From RPQJ01 sp046347155 (GTDB taxonomy: Bacteria > Pseudomonadota > Gammaproteobacteria > Steroidobacterales > Steroidobacteraceae): a DNA stretch of 64,000 nt. Shown here piece after piece: positions 41,401 to 49,406 of the stretch; position 1 is the first letter of the stretch, and each line of letters begins with the position of its first letter. The notes below the pieces were generated by a model. The model worked only from the letters and a program-made list of their open reading frames with translations, did not search any database and had not been told where the DNA came from. Both the position numbers and the translations under genes were made by a program. The stretch covers positions 930,001-994,000 of the forward strand of contig JAXMGT010000001.1 of the NCBI GenBank assembly GCA_046347155.1. Reading direction: 5' to 3'.

Positions 41401-41781
41401 ATGCACCGCAGCCAGTTTGCCGGGATCATCATCGACTGCCGCACGGACGACCTCGACGGGGCCGCGCGGTTCTGGAGCACTGCGCTCGGGATGCCATCGC
41501 GCCGGATGCCGGGCGCGACCGAAGCGCGCTACGTGCGGCTCGACGACCCGTCGTCGCGCGTCGCCCTCGAGGTGCAGTCGGTGGACCACGAGAGCCGGGT
41601 GCACCTCGACATCGAGACGGACGACGTCGAGGCGGAGGTGAGGCGCCTGGAGTCGCTCGGTGCGAGACGCGTGGCCGGCGTCCACGACTGGTGCGTGATG
41701 CTCGCGCCTACCGGACAGCGTTTCTGTGTGGTCCCGGCGTTCTCGCCGGACTTCGAGCGCACGGCCAATCGCTGGCCGTGA
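41401..41781 (+). CDS. Small VOC-like protein
   Basis: A 126-residue protein of VOC/glyoxalase-like type (FAGIIIDCRTDDLDGAARFW; HLDIETDDVEAEVRRLESLGA). The second half has the typical strand-helix module and ends with CVMLAPTGQRFCVVP. The metal ligands are incomplete, as the first strand has an Asp-Cys and not a His. A GGAG site lies before the ATG; a GTG two codons upstream is an alternative start. It begins a run of four close genes ending with a haloalkane dehalogenase. Confidence 0.8.
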   Translation: MHRSQFAGIIIDCRTDDLDGAARFWSTALGMPSRRMPGATEARYVRLDDPSSRVALEVQSVDHESRVHLDIETDDVEAEVRRLESLGARRVAGVHDWCVMLAPTGQRFCVVPAFSPDFERTANRWP

Positions 41782-41815
41782 CCGGTCGTGCCCGTGTCCG
41801 GGCAGGAGGCAATCG

Positions 41816-42184
41816 ATGAGACACCCGGTGTGCTGGTTCGAGATCTACGTGAGCGACATGGCCCGCGCGCGCGCCTTCTACGAGCAGGTGCTCGGCCGGC
41901 GCCTCGAGCGCCTGCCGGCGGGTGACATCGAGATGTGGGGATTCGGCGGGGACCCGACGACGTCGGGCACCTCGGGTGCGCTCGTGCGCATGCCCGGCGT
42001 GACGCCGGGCGGGCTGGGCACGCTCGTCTATTTTGCGACCGACGATTGCGCCGTCGAGGCCTCGAGGGTGGCGGCGGCCGGTGGCCGGTTGCACCGTGAC
42101 AAGATGTCCATCGGGGCCTACGGGCACGTCGCCCTGGCATTCGACACCGAGGGCAACATGTTCGGTCTCCACTCGACCCGATGA
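41816..42184 (+). CDS. VOC-family protein (YaeR/PhnB-like)
   Basis: A 122-residue vicinal oxygen chelate protein. CWFEIYVSDMARARAFYEQVLG at the start (split strand-helix) and HVALAFDTEGNMFGLHS at the end are characteristic of the glyoxalase-like group that lacks known enzymology. GGCAGGAGG precedes the ATG. Its stop overlaps the start of the Sel1 gene by 4 nt (ATGA), so the two are translationally coupled. No substrate can be assigned. Confidence 0.85.
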   Translation: MRHPVCWFEIYVSDMARARAFYEQVLGRRLERLPAGDIEMWGFGGDPTTSGTSGALVRMPGVTPGGLGTLVYFATDDCAVEASRVAAAGGRLHRDKMSIGAYGHVALAFDTEGNMFGLHSTR

Positions 42185-42891
42185 TCCGCGACCGTACGGG
42201 GCTCGCACTCGCGTTGTGGCTGGCGACGGCTGTCGCGCACCCGGCGTCGCCATCCCCCGCGGCGCCGCCGGCCCGCGCCGCCGCCGAGCGCGGCGATCCG
42301 GACGCGCAATACCGGACCGCGCTCGATTACGACCTCGGCCGCGGCGTGCCGGCCAACTATCCGGAGGCCGTGCGGTGGTACCGCGCCGCCGCGGAGCAGG
42401 GCCACGCGGACGCGGCGTTCGCGCTCGCCGAGATGTACAAGAACGGCGATGGTGTCGCGAAGGATCTGGGCCAGGCGCTGCACTGGTACCGGTACGCGGC
42501 CGCCCGCGGGCAGGCCGGTGCCGAATTGATGCTCGGCGTGCTCCACGAGAGCGGCGTCGGCGTCGCCGTGGACCTGCCCGAGGCCGCGCGCTGGTACCGG
42601 CTGTCGTCCAACCACGGGGACGCCCGCGCGCAGTTGCTGCTCGGCGTGCTCTACCAGACGGGTCAGGGCGTGCGCTGGGACCCCGTCGCGGCCTGGGCGC
42701 TCTACACGGTGTCCGCTGCACGGGACCCGTCGCGCGAGAACCCGGCGCCCGGCCACCGGGCGATGCTCGAGCGGCAGATGACCCCGCTGCAGGTTGCGCA
42801 GGCAGAGGCACTGGCGAAAGCCATGCTCGCGCCCGGTGGCTTCGCCCGTGCCTTCGACCATTACCTGGCGGACGCGGGCCCGTCCCGCTGA
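42181..42891 (+). CDS. Exported Sel1-repeat protein
   Basis: A 236-residue protein with a signal peptide (about 1-20) and four Sel1 repeats of 36 residues (about 35-180), each with A...G..GV..D...A..WY. motifs (AVRWYRAAAEQGHADA, ALHWYRYAAARG). Sel1 proteins are adaptors for protein complexes, often in the periplasm. It is translationally coupled to the preceding VOC gene, and 25 bp precede the dehalogenase gene. The partner is unknown. Confidence 0.88.
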   Translation: MIRDRTGLALALWLATAVAHPASPSPAAPPARAAAERGDPDAQYRTALDYDLGRGVPANYPEAVRWYRAAAEQGHADAAFALAEMYKNGDGVAKDLGQALHWYRYAAARGQAGAELMLGVLHESGVGVAVDLPEAARWYRLSSNHGDARAQLLLGVLYQTGQGVRWDPVAAWALYTVSAARDPSRENPAPGHRAMLERQMTPLQVAQAEALAKAMLAPGGFARAFDHYLADAGPSR

Positions 42892-42916
42892 TGCGACGTA
42901 CGAGGAGACTGCAACC

Positions 42917-43801
42917 GTGAAGGTGATGCGCACGCCCGACCGTTGTTTCGATGCCCTGCCGGATTACCCGTGGGCGCCGCGCTACGTCGAGGTTGGCGAC
43001 GGCCTGCGCATGCACTACGTGGACGCGGGCCCGCCCGACGCACCGCCGGTGCTGCTGATGCACGGCGAACCGACCTGGTCTTACCTCTACCGGCACATGA
43101 TCCCGCGCATCGAGGCCGCCGGTCTGCGCGTGCTGGCGCCGGACCTGATCGGCTTCGGCCGCTCGGACAAGCCTGCGTCGACCCGCGACTACAGTTACGC
43201 GGCCCACGTCGCCTGGGTGCGGCGCTGGGTCGAGGCGCTCGACCTGCGCGGCGCGACGATGGTCGGGCAGGACTGGGGATCGCTGGTCGGGCTCCGGATC
43301 GCGACCGAGATGAGCGAGCGCTTCGACCGCATCGTCCTGTCGAACGGCGGGCTGCCGGAGGGCACGGGCGCGCCCAAGGCGTTCCGGCACTGGCGCGCGT
43401 TCTCGCGCTGGAGCCCGGTCTTCCCGATCGGGCGGATCGTGCAGGCCGGCACCCGGCGGCGGCTGTCGCCGGCCGAGGTCGCTGCGTACGACGCGCCATT
43501 CCCGGGCCGCCGCTACAAGGCGGCCGCGCGGATATTCCCGTCACTGGTGCCCGTCGATCCCGACAACCCGGCGCTGCCCGACCAGAAGCGCGCATGGAAA
43601 GTGCTCGAGTCGTGGACGCGGCCGTTCGTCTGCTGCTACAGCGACCGCGACCCGATCACCCGCGGGGCCGACCGCCCGTTCCTCGAGCGTGTCCCTGGTA
43701 CGAAGGGCCAGCCGCACACGAGGCTGCACGGCGGTCACTTCGTGCAGGAGGACGACCCGGTGGGATTTGCCGGCGTGATCATCGCCGCCTGCGGGCGCTG
43801 A
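42917..43801 (+). CDS. Haloalkane dehalogenase family alpha/beta hydrolase
   Basis: A 294-residue alpha/beta hydrolase of haloalkane dehalogenase subfamily I type. HGEPTWSYLY (49-58) holds the oxyanion/halide residues, with Trp54. The nucleophile is D119 in VGQDWGS, with the second halide Trp at 120. The acid is in YSDRDPI, and the base His in LHGGHFVQEDDP. It would hydrolyse carbon-halogen bonds to alcohols, but natural substrates of environmental members are mostly unknown. The start is a GTG at 42917 with GAGGAG upstream; a GTG at 42923 and an ATG at 42926 also exist. A nearby Sel1 protein and two VOC proteins share the transcript. Confidence 0.87.
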   Translation: MKVMRTPDRCFDALPDYPWAPRYVEVGDGLRMHYVDAGPPDAPPVLLMHGEPTWSYLYRHMIPRIEAAGLRVLAPDLIGFGRSDKPASTRDYSYAAHVAWVRRWVEALDLRGATMVGQDWGSLVGLRIATEMSERFDRIVLSNGGLPEGTGAPKAFRHWRAFSRWSPVFPIGRIVQAGTRRRLSPAEVAAYDAPFPGRRYKAAARIFPSLVPVDPDNPALPDQKRAWKVLESWTRPFVCCYSDRDPITRGADRPFLERVPGTKGQPHTRLHGGHFVQEDDPVGFAGVIIAACGR

Positions 43802-43807
43802 CCCGGC

Positions 43808-45397
43808 TCAGGCCGCGGCGGCGGCCGCGGCGCCGGCCGGCAGCCGCATCAGGTGGTCGAACGCGCCGAGTGCGGCCTTGGAACCCTCGCCCAGCGCGAC
43901 GACGATCTGCTTGAATGGCACGGTCGTCGCGTCGCCGGCCGCGAACACGCCCGGCATCGACGTCTGGCCGCGCGCATCGACCTCGATCTCGCCGCGCGGC
44001 GTCAGCGCGACCGCCCCGGCGAGCCAGTCGGTGTTCGGCAGCAGCCCGATCTGGACGAACACGCCGTCGAGCTCGATCCGGTGCTGGTCGCCCGTGCCCC
44101 GGTCGCGCCACGCGAGCGCGCTCACGCGGCCGCCGTCGCCGATCACCTCGGTCGTCTGCGCCGAGACGATCACCTTCACGTTTGGCAGGCTGCGCAACTT
44201 GCGCTGCAGCACCTCGTCGGCCCGCAGCCGCCCGTCGAACTCGAGCAGCGTCACCTCGGCAACGATCCCGGCCAGGTCGATCGCGGCCTCGACGCCGGAA
44301 TTGCCGCCGCCCACGACCGCGACGCGCTTGCCGCGGAACAGCGGCCCGTCGCAATGCGGGCAGTAGGCGACGCCGCGGCCGCGGTACTCGCGTTCGCCCG
44401 GCACGTTCATCTCGCGCCATCGGGCGCCGGTCGCGAGCACGACGCTGCGGCTCCTGAGCGTCACGCCGCCTTCGAGCCGCACGCCGAGGAATCCGTCGGC
44501 ACCCGCCGGCTCGAGTGCCGCTGCGCGCTGCCGTTCCATCACGTCGACGCCGTATGAGCGCACGTGGCCCTCGAGCGCCGCGGCGAGCCTCGGTCCCTCG
44601 GTGTACTCGACCGAGATGAAGTTCTCGATGCCGAGCGTGTCCATCACCTGGCCGCCGAAGCGCTCGGCGACCACGCCGGTCCGGATGCCCTTGCGCGCAG
44701 CGTAGATCGCCGCGGCCGCACCGGCCGGCCCGCCGCCGACGACGAGCACGTCGTACGGCGCACGCTCGGCGAGTGCGGCCGTCGCGCGCGCGGCGCCACC
44801 GGCGTCCACCTTGTCGAGGATCTCGGCCAGCGTCATCCGCCCCTGGCCGAACGGACGCCCATTCAGGAACACGGCGGGCACCGCCAGCACCTGGCGAGCC
44901 TCGACCTCGGGCTGGAACAGCGCGCCGTCGATCATCGTCGCGCGGATGCGCGGGTTGAGCGCCGCCATCGCGTTCAGCGCCTGCACGACGTCGGGGCAGT
45001 TGTGGCAGGAGAGCGAGACGTAGACCTCGAAGTCGAGGTCGCCCTGCAACGCGGCGACGCGCGCCGCGAGCACGGGGTCCGCCTTTGGCGGCACGCCGCC
45101 CGCCTGCAGCAGCGCGAGCACCAGCGACGTGAACTCGTGGCCCATCGGCACGCCCGCGAAACGGACGCGTGCCGTCTCGCCGGCGGCGCCGACCGCGAAC
45201 GATGGCGAGCGGTCCGCGGGCCCGCCGGTGCGGATTGCGGTGACCGTGATCGAATCCGACAACCCCGCGATCTCCGAGAGCAATGCCTCGAGTTCGCGCG
45301 ACGGCTCCCCGTCGTCGAGCCGTGCGGCGATCTCCACCGGACGCGAGATCCGGGCAAGGTGCGTGCGGAGCTGCTGGCGGAGGTTCTCGTCGAGCAT
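43808..45397 (-). CDS. ahpF: Alkyl hydroperoxide reductase subunit F
   Basis: A 529-residue flavoprotein disulfide reductase. An N-terminal double thioredoxin-like domain has CHNC at 131-134, and the C-terminal thioredoxin-reductase part has the redox pair CPHC near 344-347 with FAD motif GGGPAGAAAA near 217 and an NAD-binding GGGNSGVEAA near 360. All features match E. coli AhpF (C129/C132 and C345/C348). It passes electrons from NADH to AhpC to reduce peroxides. It lies downstream of ahpC, separated by a terminator-like hairpin, so it may be expressed at a lower level. The protein ends in a poly-Ala run. Confidence 0.96.
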   Translation of the reverse strand: MLDENLRQQLRTHLARISRPVEIAARLDDGEPSRELEALLSEIAGLSDSITVTAIRTGGPADRSPSFAVGAAGETARVRFAGVPMGHEFTSLVLALLQAGGVPPKADPVLAARVAALQGDLDFEVYVSLSCHNCPDVVQALNAMAALNPRIRATMIDGALFQPEVEARQVLAVPAVFLNGRPFGQGRMTLAEILDKVDAGGAARATAALAERAPYDVLVVGGGPAGAAAAIYAARKGIRTGVVAERFGGQVMDTLGIENFISVEYTEGPRLAAALEGHVRSYGVDVMERQRAAALEPAGADGFLGVRLEGGVTLRSRSVVLATGARWREMNVPGEREYRGRGVAYCPHCDGPLFRGKRVAVVGGGNSGVEAAIDLAGIVAEVTLLEFDGRLRADEVLQRKLRSLPNVKVIVSAQTTEVIGDGGRVSALAWRDRGTGDQHRIELDGVFVQIGLLPNTDWLAGAVALTPRGEIEVDARGQTSMPGVFAAGDATTVPFKQIVVALGEGSKAALGAFDHLMRLPAGAAAAAAA

Positions 45398-45419
45398 CGT
45401 GGGGCCTTTCGAATGTCCG

Positions 45420-45447
45420 AAAAAAGGCGGGGCCTGATCGCCCCGCC
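45420..45447 (-). terminator. Intra-operon terminator between ahpC and ahpF
   Basis: On the minus strand GGCGGGG(CG) pairs with its complement CCCCGCC to form an 8-bp GC stem, followed by six T residues. It lies 40 bases after the ahpC stop and 22 bases before the ahpF start. It probably works as a leaky terminator that sets a high AhpC-to-AhpF ratio. Confidence 0.75.
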
Positions 45448-45487
45448 AGCGGGGATCGGTCCCGTCGGGACGACGGGACCGCGGGGT

Positions 45488-46054
45488 TCAGATCTTGCCG
45501 ACCAGGTCGAGTGACGGCGCCAGCGTCTTCGCACCGGGCGTCCACTTCGCCGGGCAGACCTCGCCCGGGTGCGTGGCGACGTACTGTGCGGCCTGCACCT
45601 TGCGCAGCAGCTCCCTTGCGTCCCGGCCGATGCCGAGGTCGTGGATTTCGGCGACCTTGATCTGGCCCTCCGGGTTCACGACGAAGGTGCCGCGGAGCGC
45701 GAGGCCCTCGTCCTCGATCAGCACGCCGAAATTGCGGCTGATCGCGTGGGTCGGGTCTCCGATCATCGGGTACTGGATCTTCTTGATCGTGTCCGACGCG
45801 TCGTGCCAGGCCTTGTGCGTGAAATGCGTGTCGGTCGAGACGCCGTAGACCTCGACGCCGAGCTTCTGGAATTCCTTGTACAGGTCGGCCACGTCGCCGA
45901 GCTCGGTCGGGCAGACGAACGTGAAGTCGGCCGGGTAGAAGAAGAACACCGACCACTGGCCCTTGATCGTCTCGTTGGTGACCTGGACGAACTCGCCGTT
46001 GTGGAACGCGGTGGCCTTGAAGGGCAGGACGGTGCTGTTGATCAGGGCGGTCAT
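45488..46054 (-). CDS. ahpC: Alkyl hydroperoxide reductase subunit C (peroxiredoxin)
   Basis: A 188-residue typical 2-Cys peroxiredoxin. Peroxidatic Cys48 lies in DFTFVCPTEL and resolving Cys167 in GEVCPAKW. GVSTDTHFTHKAWH and the C-terminal helix match E. coli AhpC (187 residues) throughout. It reduces hydrogen peroxide, organic peroxides and peroxynitrite, and is recycled by AhpF, encoded next. An in-frame codon at 46078 is less likely than the ATG at 46054, which gives the conserved N-terminus (MTALINSTVLPF). An OxyR-like motif lies about 80 bases upstream. Confidence 0.97.
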   Translation of the reverse strand: MTALINSTVLPFKATAFHNGEFVQVTNETIKGQWSVFFFYPADFTFVCPTELGDVADLYKEFQKLGVEVYGVSTDTHFTHKAWHDASDTIKKIQYPMIGDPTHAISRNFGVLIEDEGLALRGTFVVNPEGQIKVAEIHDLGIGRDARELLRKVQAAQYVATHPGEVCPAKWTPGAKTLAPSLDLVGKI

Positions 46055-46135
46055 GTTCGTGTCTCTCCGATGGTGCAAGGCGCGGGTTCGGCCTCGATGG
46101 GTGGAGAGACTAGGTTGCGCGATATCAGTGGTCCA

Positions 46136-46172
46136 ATAGATTGATTATGGATCATCGATAGACAAAACAAAT
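46136..46172 (-). promoter_or_regulatory. OxyR-like site upstream of ahpC
   Basis: In an AT-rich patch between ahpC and the divergent epimerase gene, four-base elements are spaced by exactly seven bases: ATAG, ATGG, ATAG, AAAT. The OxyR consensus is ATAG-N7-CTAT-N7-ATAG-N7-CTAT; two elements match exactly and two in two of four bases. Position and gene context (ahpC) support OxyR, but the two CTAT elements are poor. Confidence 0.5.
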
Positions 46173-46252
46173 CGCTGTGCGGAGGCCCGCCGACCCGGGC
46201 CCACGACTTGATATCCTAGGCAGCCGCCATCGGGCGGCCAGGGGAGGAGCGC

Positions 46253-47272
46253 GTGGACAAGCCGACGGTCCTGCTGACCGGCATCTCGGGATTCATCGCC
46301 CGGCACTGCGCCGTCGAGCTGCTCACGGCCGGCTACGGCGTGCGCGGCACGGTGCGATCCGTCCGCCGCGCGGATGAGGTGCGTGCCTCGATCGCCCGGC
46401 ACGCGCCGGCCGGCCGGCTCGAATTCGCAGAGGCCGACCTGCTTGGAGACGCGGGCTGGGCGGATGCGGCCCGCGGCTGCGCGGCCGTGCTCCACGTCGC
46501 CTCGCCGTTCCCGACCGTCCAGCCGCGCGACGAGCAGGACCTGATACGCCCGGCCGTCGAAGGCACGCTGCGTGTGCTGCGCGCCGCGCGTGCCGCCGGC
46601 GCCGGGCGTTTCGTTCAGACCTCGTCGCTCGTGGCCGTCATGTACGGCCATCCCCGCGAACGGACCGCGCCGTTCACGGCGGAGGACTGGACCATCGTCG
46701 GCGACCCCACGGTCACCGCCTACGGACGATCGAAGACGCTTGCGGAGCGCGCGGCACGCCAGGACGTCGCCCGGGAGGGCGGGCCGCACTATTCGTCCGT
46801 GAACCCGGGGCTCGTGCTCGGTCCGGCGCTCGACCGCGACATCGGCACGTCGGCCGGCGTCGTCCAGGCGTTCCTGCGTGGCAAGTACCCCGGCACGCCG
46901 CGGCTGACGATGCCCTGCGTCGACGTTCGCGACGTCGCGCGCATGCACCGGCTCGCGCTCGAAACCGACCGACCTTCCGGCGGACGTTACCTCGGCTCGG
47001 GCGGATCGATCTCGCTGCTCGAGATGTCGCTCGCGATCCGCGCGGCCCTTGGGCCCGCGGCGCGGCGCTGCCCGACGCGCGAACTGCCGGACTGGCTCGT
47101 GAAGATCGTCGCGCTGTTCGACGGCGCGGCCCGGCAGGCCGTGCCCGAACTCGGCAAGCGGCTCGACGTCGACACGAGCGCGACCCGGGCGGCCCTCGGC
47201 ATCGAATTCATCCCGTCGCGCGAGGCGGCCGTCGCGCTCGCGCGCAGCCTCCTCGAACTCGGGCTCGCCTGA
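46253..47272 (+). CDS. NAD(P)-dependent epimerase/dihydroflavonol-reductase-like protein
   Basis: A 339-residue extended SDR. The start is a GTG with GGGGAGGAG upstream. The Rossmann motif TGISGFIA (10-17) replaces the usual TGxxGxxG, with Ala at the last Gly. The catalytic Tyr/Lys is in YGRSK near 159-163, and SVNPGLVLGP follows. It resembles plant-type dihydroflavonol reductases and 3-beta-hydroxysteroid dehydrogenase-like reductases. It is the first gene of the corrinoid methyltransferase operon (13-bp gap to the MttB gene). A role in modifying the substrate or product of that pathway is possible, but no match indicates it. Confidence 0.85.
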   Translation: MDKPTVLLTGISGFIARHCAVELLTAGYGVRGTVRSVRRADEVRASIARHAPAGRLEFAEADLLGDAGWADAARGCAAVLHVASPFPTVQPRDEQDLIRPAVEGTLRVLRAARAAGAGRFVQTSSLVAVMYGHPRERTAPFTAEDWTIVGDPTVTAYGRSKTLAERAARQDVAREGGPHYSSVNPGLVLGPALDRDIGTSAGVVQAFLRGKYPGTPRLTMPCVDVRDVARMHRLALETDRPSGGRYLGSGGSISLLEMSLAIRAALGPAARRCPTRELPDWLVKIVALFDGAARQAVPELGKRLDVDTSATRAALGIEFIPSREAAVALARSLLELGLA

Positions 47273-47285
47273 AGGAGACCACCGG

Positions 47286-48758
47286 ATGCGTCCCACACTG
47301 TCGGTGCTCGAGCCTGCGCTCGTCGATCGCGTCATCGACGAGGCGTTCTCGGTCCTCGAGCGCACCGGCGTCCAGATCGAGGACGAGCGTGCGCTCGAGC
47401 GCCTCGGTACGGTCGGAATCGCGGCCGACCCGGCCACCGGCCGGGTGCTGTTCCCGCGCGCGACGATCGAGCGGGCACTGGCGACCGCGCCGTCGTCGGT
47501 GTCGCTGCACGACCGGGACGGCGACGTCGCGGCGGTGCTCGAGGGCGACAACGTGCACTTCGTCCCGGCGAGCTCGGCCCTGCGCGTACTCGATCGGCGC
47601 ACGCAGCAGGCGCGCGAACCCCGCACGCCGGATTTCGTCGAGTACGTGAAGCTCGCGGACGGGCTGCGCAACATCTCCTACCTCTCGACGGCCTTCATCC
47701 CGAAGGACATCCCGCAGGACGTCGCGGACGTCTGGCGCCTGTACCTGGTGCTCGCGCACTCGAAGCGCCCGGTCGTATCCGGCGCGTTCACCGCCTGGGG
47801 CGTGCCGCGCATGGGGGAGGTGATGGCGAAGTTCCGTGCCGACCGCGCCGACCTGGTGCGGCGGCCGATGGCGATGTTCACCTGCTGCCCGAACACGCCG
47901 TTGCGATGGGGCGAGGACCCGGTCGCGAACATCATGGACTGCGCCGAGTGGGGCATCCCGATGGAGATCGTCCCCGTGCTGCTGCTCGGGATGATCTCGC
48001 CGGTGACGACGGTCGGCGCGCTGGTGCTGCACACGGCGGAGGTCCTCTCGGGTCTCGCGATCGCCCAGGCCGTGCGACCGGGCACGCCGGTCGTTTTCGG
48101 GGGCGCACCGGCCGCGTTCCACATGCGCCTGATGACCAACCCGATGACGGCGGTCGAGGCGCTGCAGCTCTACTGCGGTTACGCGCAGGTCGCGAAGCGC
48201 CTCGCGCTCCCATGCCAGGCGTACATGGCGCTCTCCGATTCGAAATTCAACGATCCGCAGGCGGGGATGGAGACCGGCGTCGGCGCGTTCCTCGCCGCCA
48301 GCGCCGGCATCAATTCCGTGTCGGGGCCCGGCATGCTCGACTACGTGAACTGCTTCAGCTTCGAGAAGCTCGCGTTCGACGACGAGGTGGTCGCGCATGC
48401 GAAGCGATTCATCCGCACCGTCGAGGCGCGCGGCGACCTGCCGGCGGGCGACCTGATCGCGGAGCTGGTGCGCGAGCACCACCTGCTCACGGCCGAGCAC
48501 ACGCTTGAGCACTGGCCCGAGGAACTCTACCTGCCCGGTCCCACGCTCGACCGGACCAACTGGGACCAGTGGGGCGAGCAGGGCTCGAGGGACTGGCGGG
48601 CGCGCGCGAACGAAGTCATCGACGAGCAGCTCGCGAACTACGAGGTGGCGCCGCTCGATGCGTCGCTGCGTTCGGAGATCGAGACGCTGATCAGCACGAC
48701 CTGCCGCGAGGTGCCCGGCGTGGCCCTCCCGGCGTTCACGGAGCCCGCGCATGGTTGA
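47286..48758 (+). CDS. MttB-family (non-pyrrolysine) corrinoid methyltransferase
   Basis: A 490-residue protein of the trimethylamine methyltransferase MttB superfamily. ERTGVQIEDERALE, the MTNPMTAVEALQLYCG region, the GMETGVGAFLAASAGINSVSGPGMLDY active-site stretch and LLTAEHTLEHWPEELY are family markers. The frame is complete without an internal TAG, so pyrrolysine is not used, as in glycine-betaine (MtgB) and other quaternary-amine demethylases. It would move a methyl group from a methylated amine to Co(I) of the corrinoid protein encoded next, whose start overlaps its stop by 8 nt. The substrate is not determined; glycine betaine, proline betaine and carnitine are candidates. Confidence 0.92.
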   Translation: MRPTLSVLEPALVDRVIDEAFSVLERTGVQIEDERALERLGTVGIAADPATGRVLFPRATIERALATAPSSVSLHDRDGDVAAVLEGDNVHFVPASSALRVLDRRTQQAREPRTPDFVEYVKLADGLRNISYLSTAFIPKDIPQDVADVWRLYLVLAHSKRPVVSGAFTAWGVPRMGEVMAKFRADRADLVRRPMAMFTCCPNTPLRWGEDPVANIMDCAEWGIPMEIVPVLLLGMISPVTTVGALVLHTAEVLSGLAIAQAVRPGTPVVFGGAPAAFHMRLMTNPMTAVEALQLYCGYAQVAKRLALPCQAYMALSDSKFNDPQAGMETGVGAFLAASAGINSVSGPGMLDYVNCFSFEKLAFDDEVVAHAKRFIRTVEARGDLPAGDLIAELVREHHLLTAEHTLEHWPEELYLPGPTLDRTNWDQWGEQGSRDWRARANEVIDEQLANYEVAPLDASLRSEIETLISTTCREVPGVALPAFTEPAHG

Positions 48759-49401
48759 TTACGCGCTGATGAACCAGCTGCTCTTCGAGGGGCAGCACGA
48801 GCAGGTGAAGAAGCTGACCGAGGAGGCGCTCGCCGACGGGCGGCCCCCGATGGAGGTGCTCGACGACGGCCTGATCGCCGGGATGCGCGTCGTTGGCGAG
48901 GACTTCAAGCACAACCGGATCTTCGTGCCCGAGGTGCTGCTGGCCGCGCGCGCGATGAAGGCCGGCATGGCGGTGCTGAAGCCGCTGCTCGGCGGACGCA
49001 GCGACGGTTCCTCGGCGCTCGGCGAGACGATCGTGCTCGGCACCGTGAAGGGCGACCTGCACGACATCGGCAAGAACCTGGTCGGGATGATGGCCGAGGG
49101 CGCCGGCTTCACGATCGTGGACCTCGGCACCGACACGTCGGCAGACCGCTTCATCGCCGCCGCGCGCGAGCACCGCGCGAAGATCGTCGGCATGAGCGCG
49201 CTGCTCACCACGACGATGATCTACATGCGGACCGTCGTGCAGAAGTTCGAGGAAGCGGGGATGCGCGACGTGAAGCTCTGCATCGGCGGCGCGCCGACGA
49301 GCCCCGAGTACGCGAAACAGATCGGTGCGGACGGCTACGCCGCGGACGCCGCCAGCGCGGTCGAGCTGTTCAAGCGGCTGATCGCCGAGCGGGCGGCCTG
49401 A
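48751..49401 (+). CDS. Corrinoid (B12-binding) methyl-carrier protein
   Basis: A 216-residue two-domain protein. The N-terminal helical cap (about 1-85) has DDGLIAGMRVVGEDF. The cobalamin domain has the lower-ligand motif DLHDIG with His104 (D102-x-H104-x-x-G107), then VDLGTDTSADRF, MSALLTTTM and CIGGAP. This is the MtmC/MttC/MtaC/MtgC class, which carries the methyl group between two methyltransferases on Co(I)/Co(III). It lies between the MttB-type gene and its reactivase, both nearly contiguous. Confidence 0.95.
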   Translation: MVDYALMNQLLFEGQHEQVKKLTEEALADGRPPMEVLDDGLIAGMRVVGEDFKHNRIFVPEVLLAARAMKAGMAVLKPLLGGRSDGSSALGETIVLGTVKGDLHDIGKNLVGMMAEGAGFTIVDLGTDTSADRFIAAAREHRAKIVGMSALLTTTMIYMRTVVQKFEEAGMRDVKLCIGGAPTSPEYAKQIGADGYAADAASAVELFKRLIAERAA

Positions 49402-49406
49402 CCCAC

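Noticed and set aside
46253..47286. Cobalamin riboswitch ahead of the corrinoid operon
   Set aside because: The leader from the ahpC divergence to the first GTG is too short, and no B12-box-like conserved core could be seen.
47286..48758. Pyrrolysine use in the MttB-type gene
   Set aside because: There is no in-frame amber codon; the gene reads through as a complete 490-residue protein.
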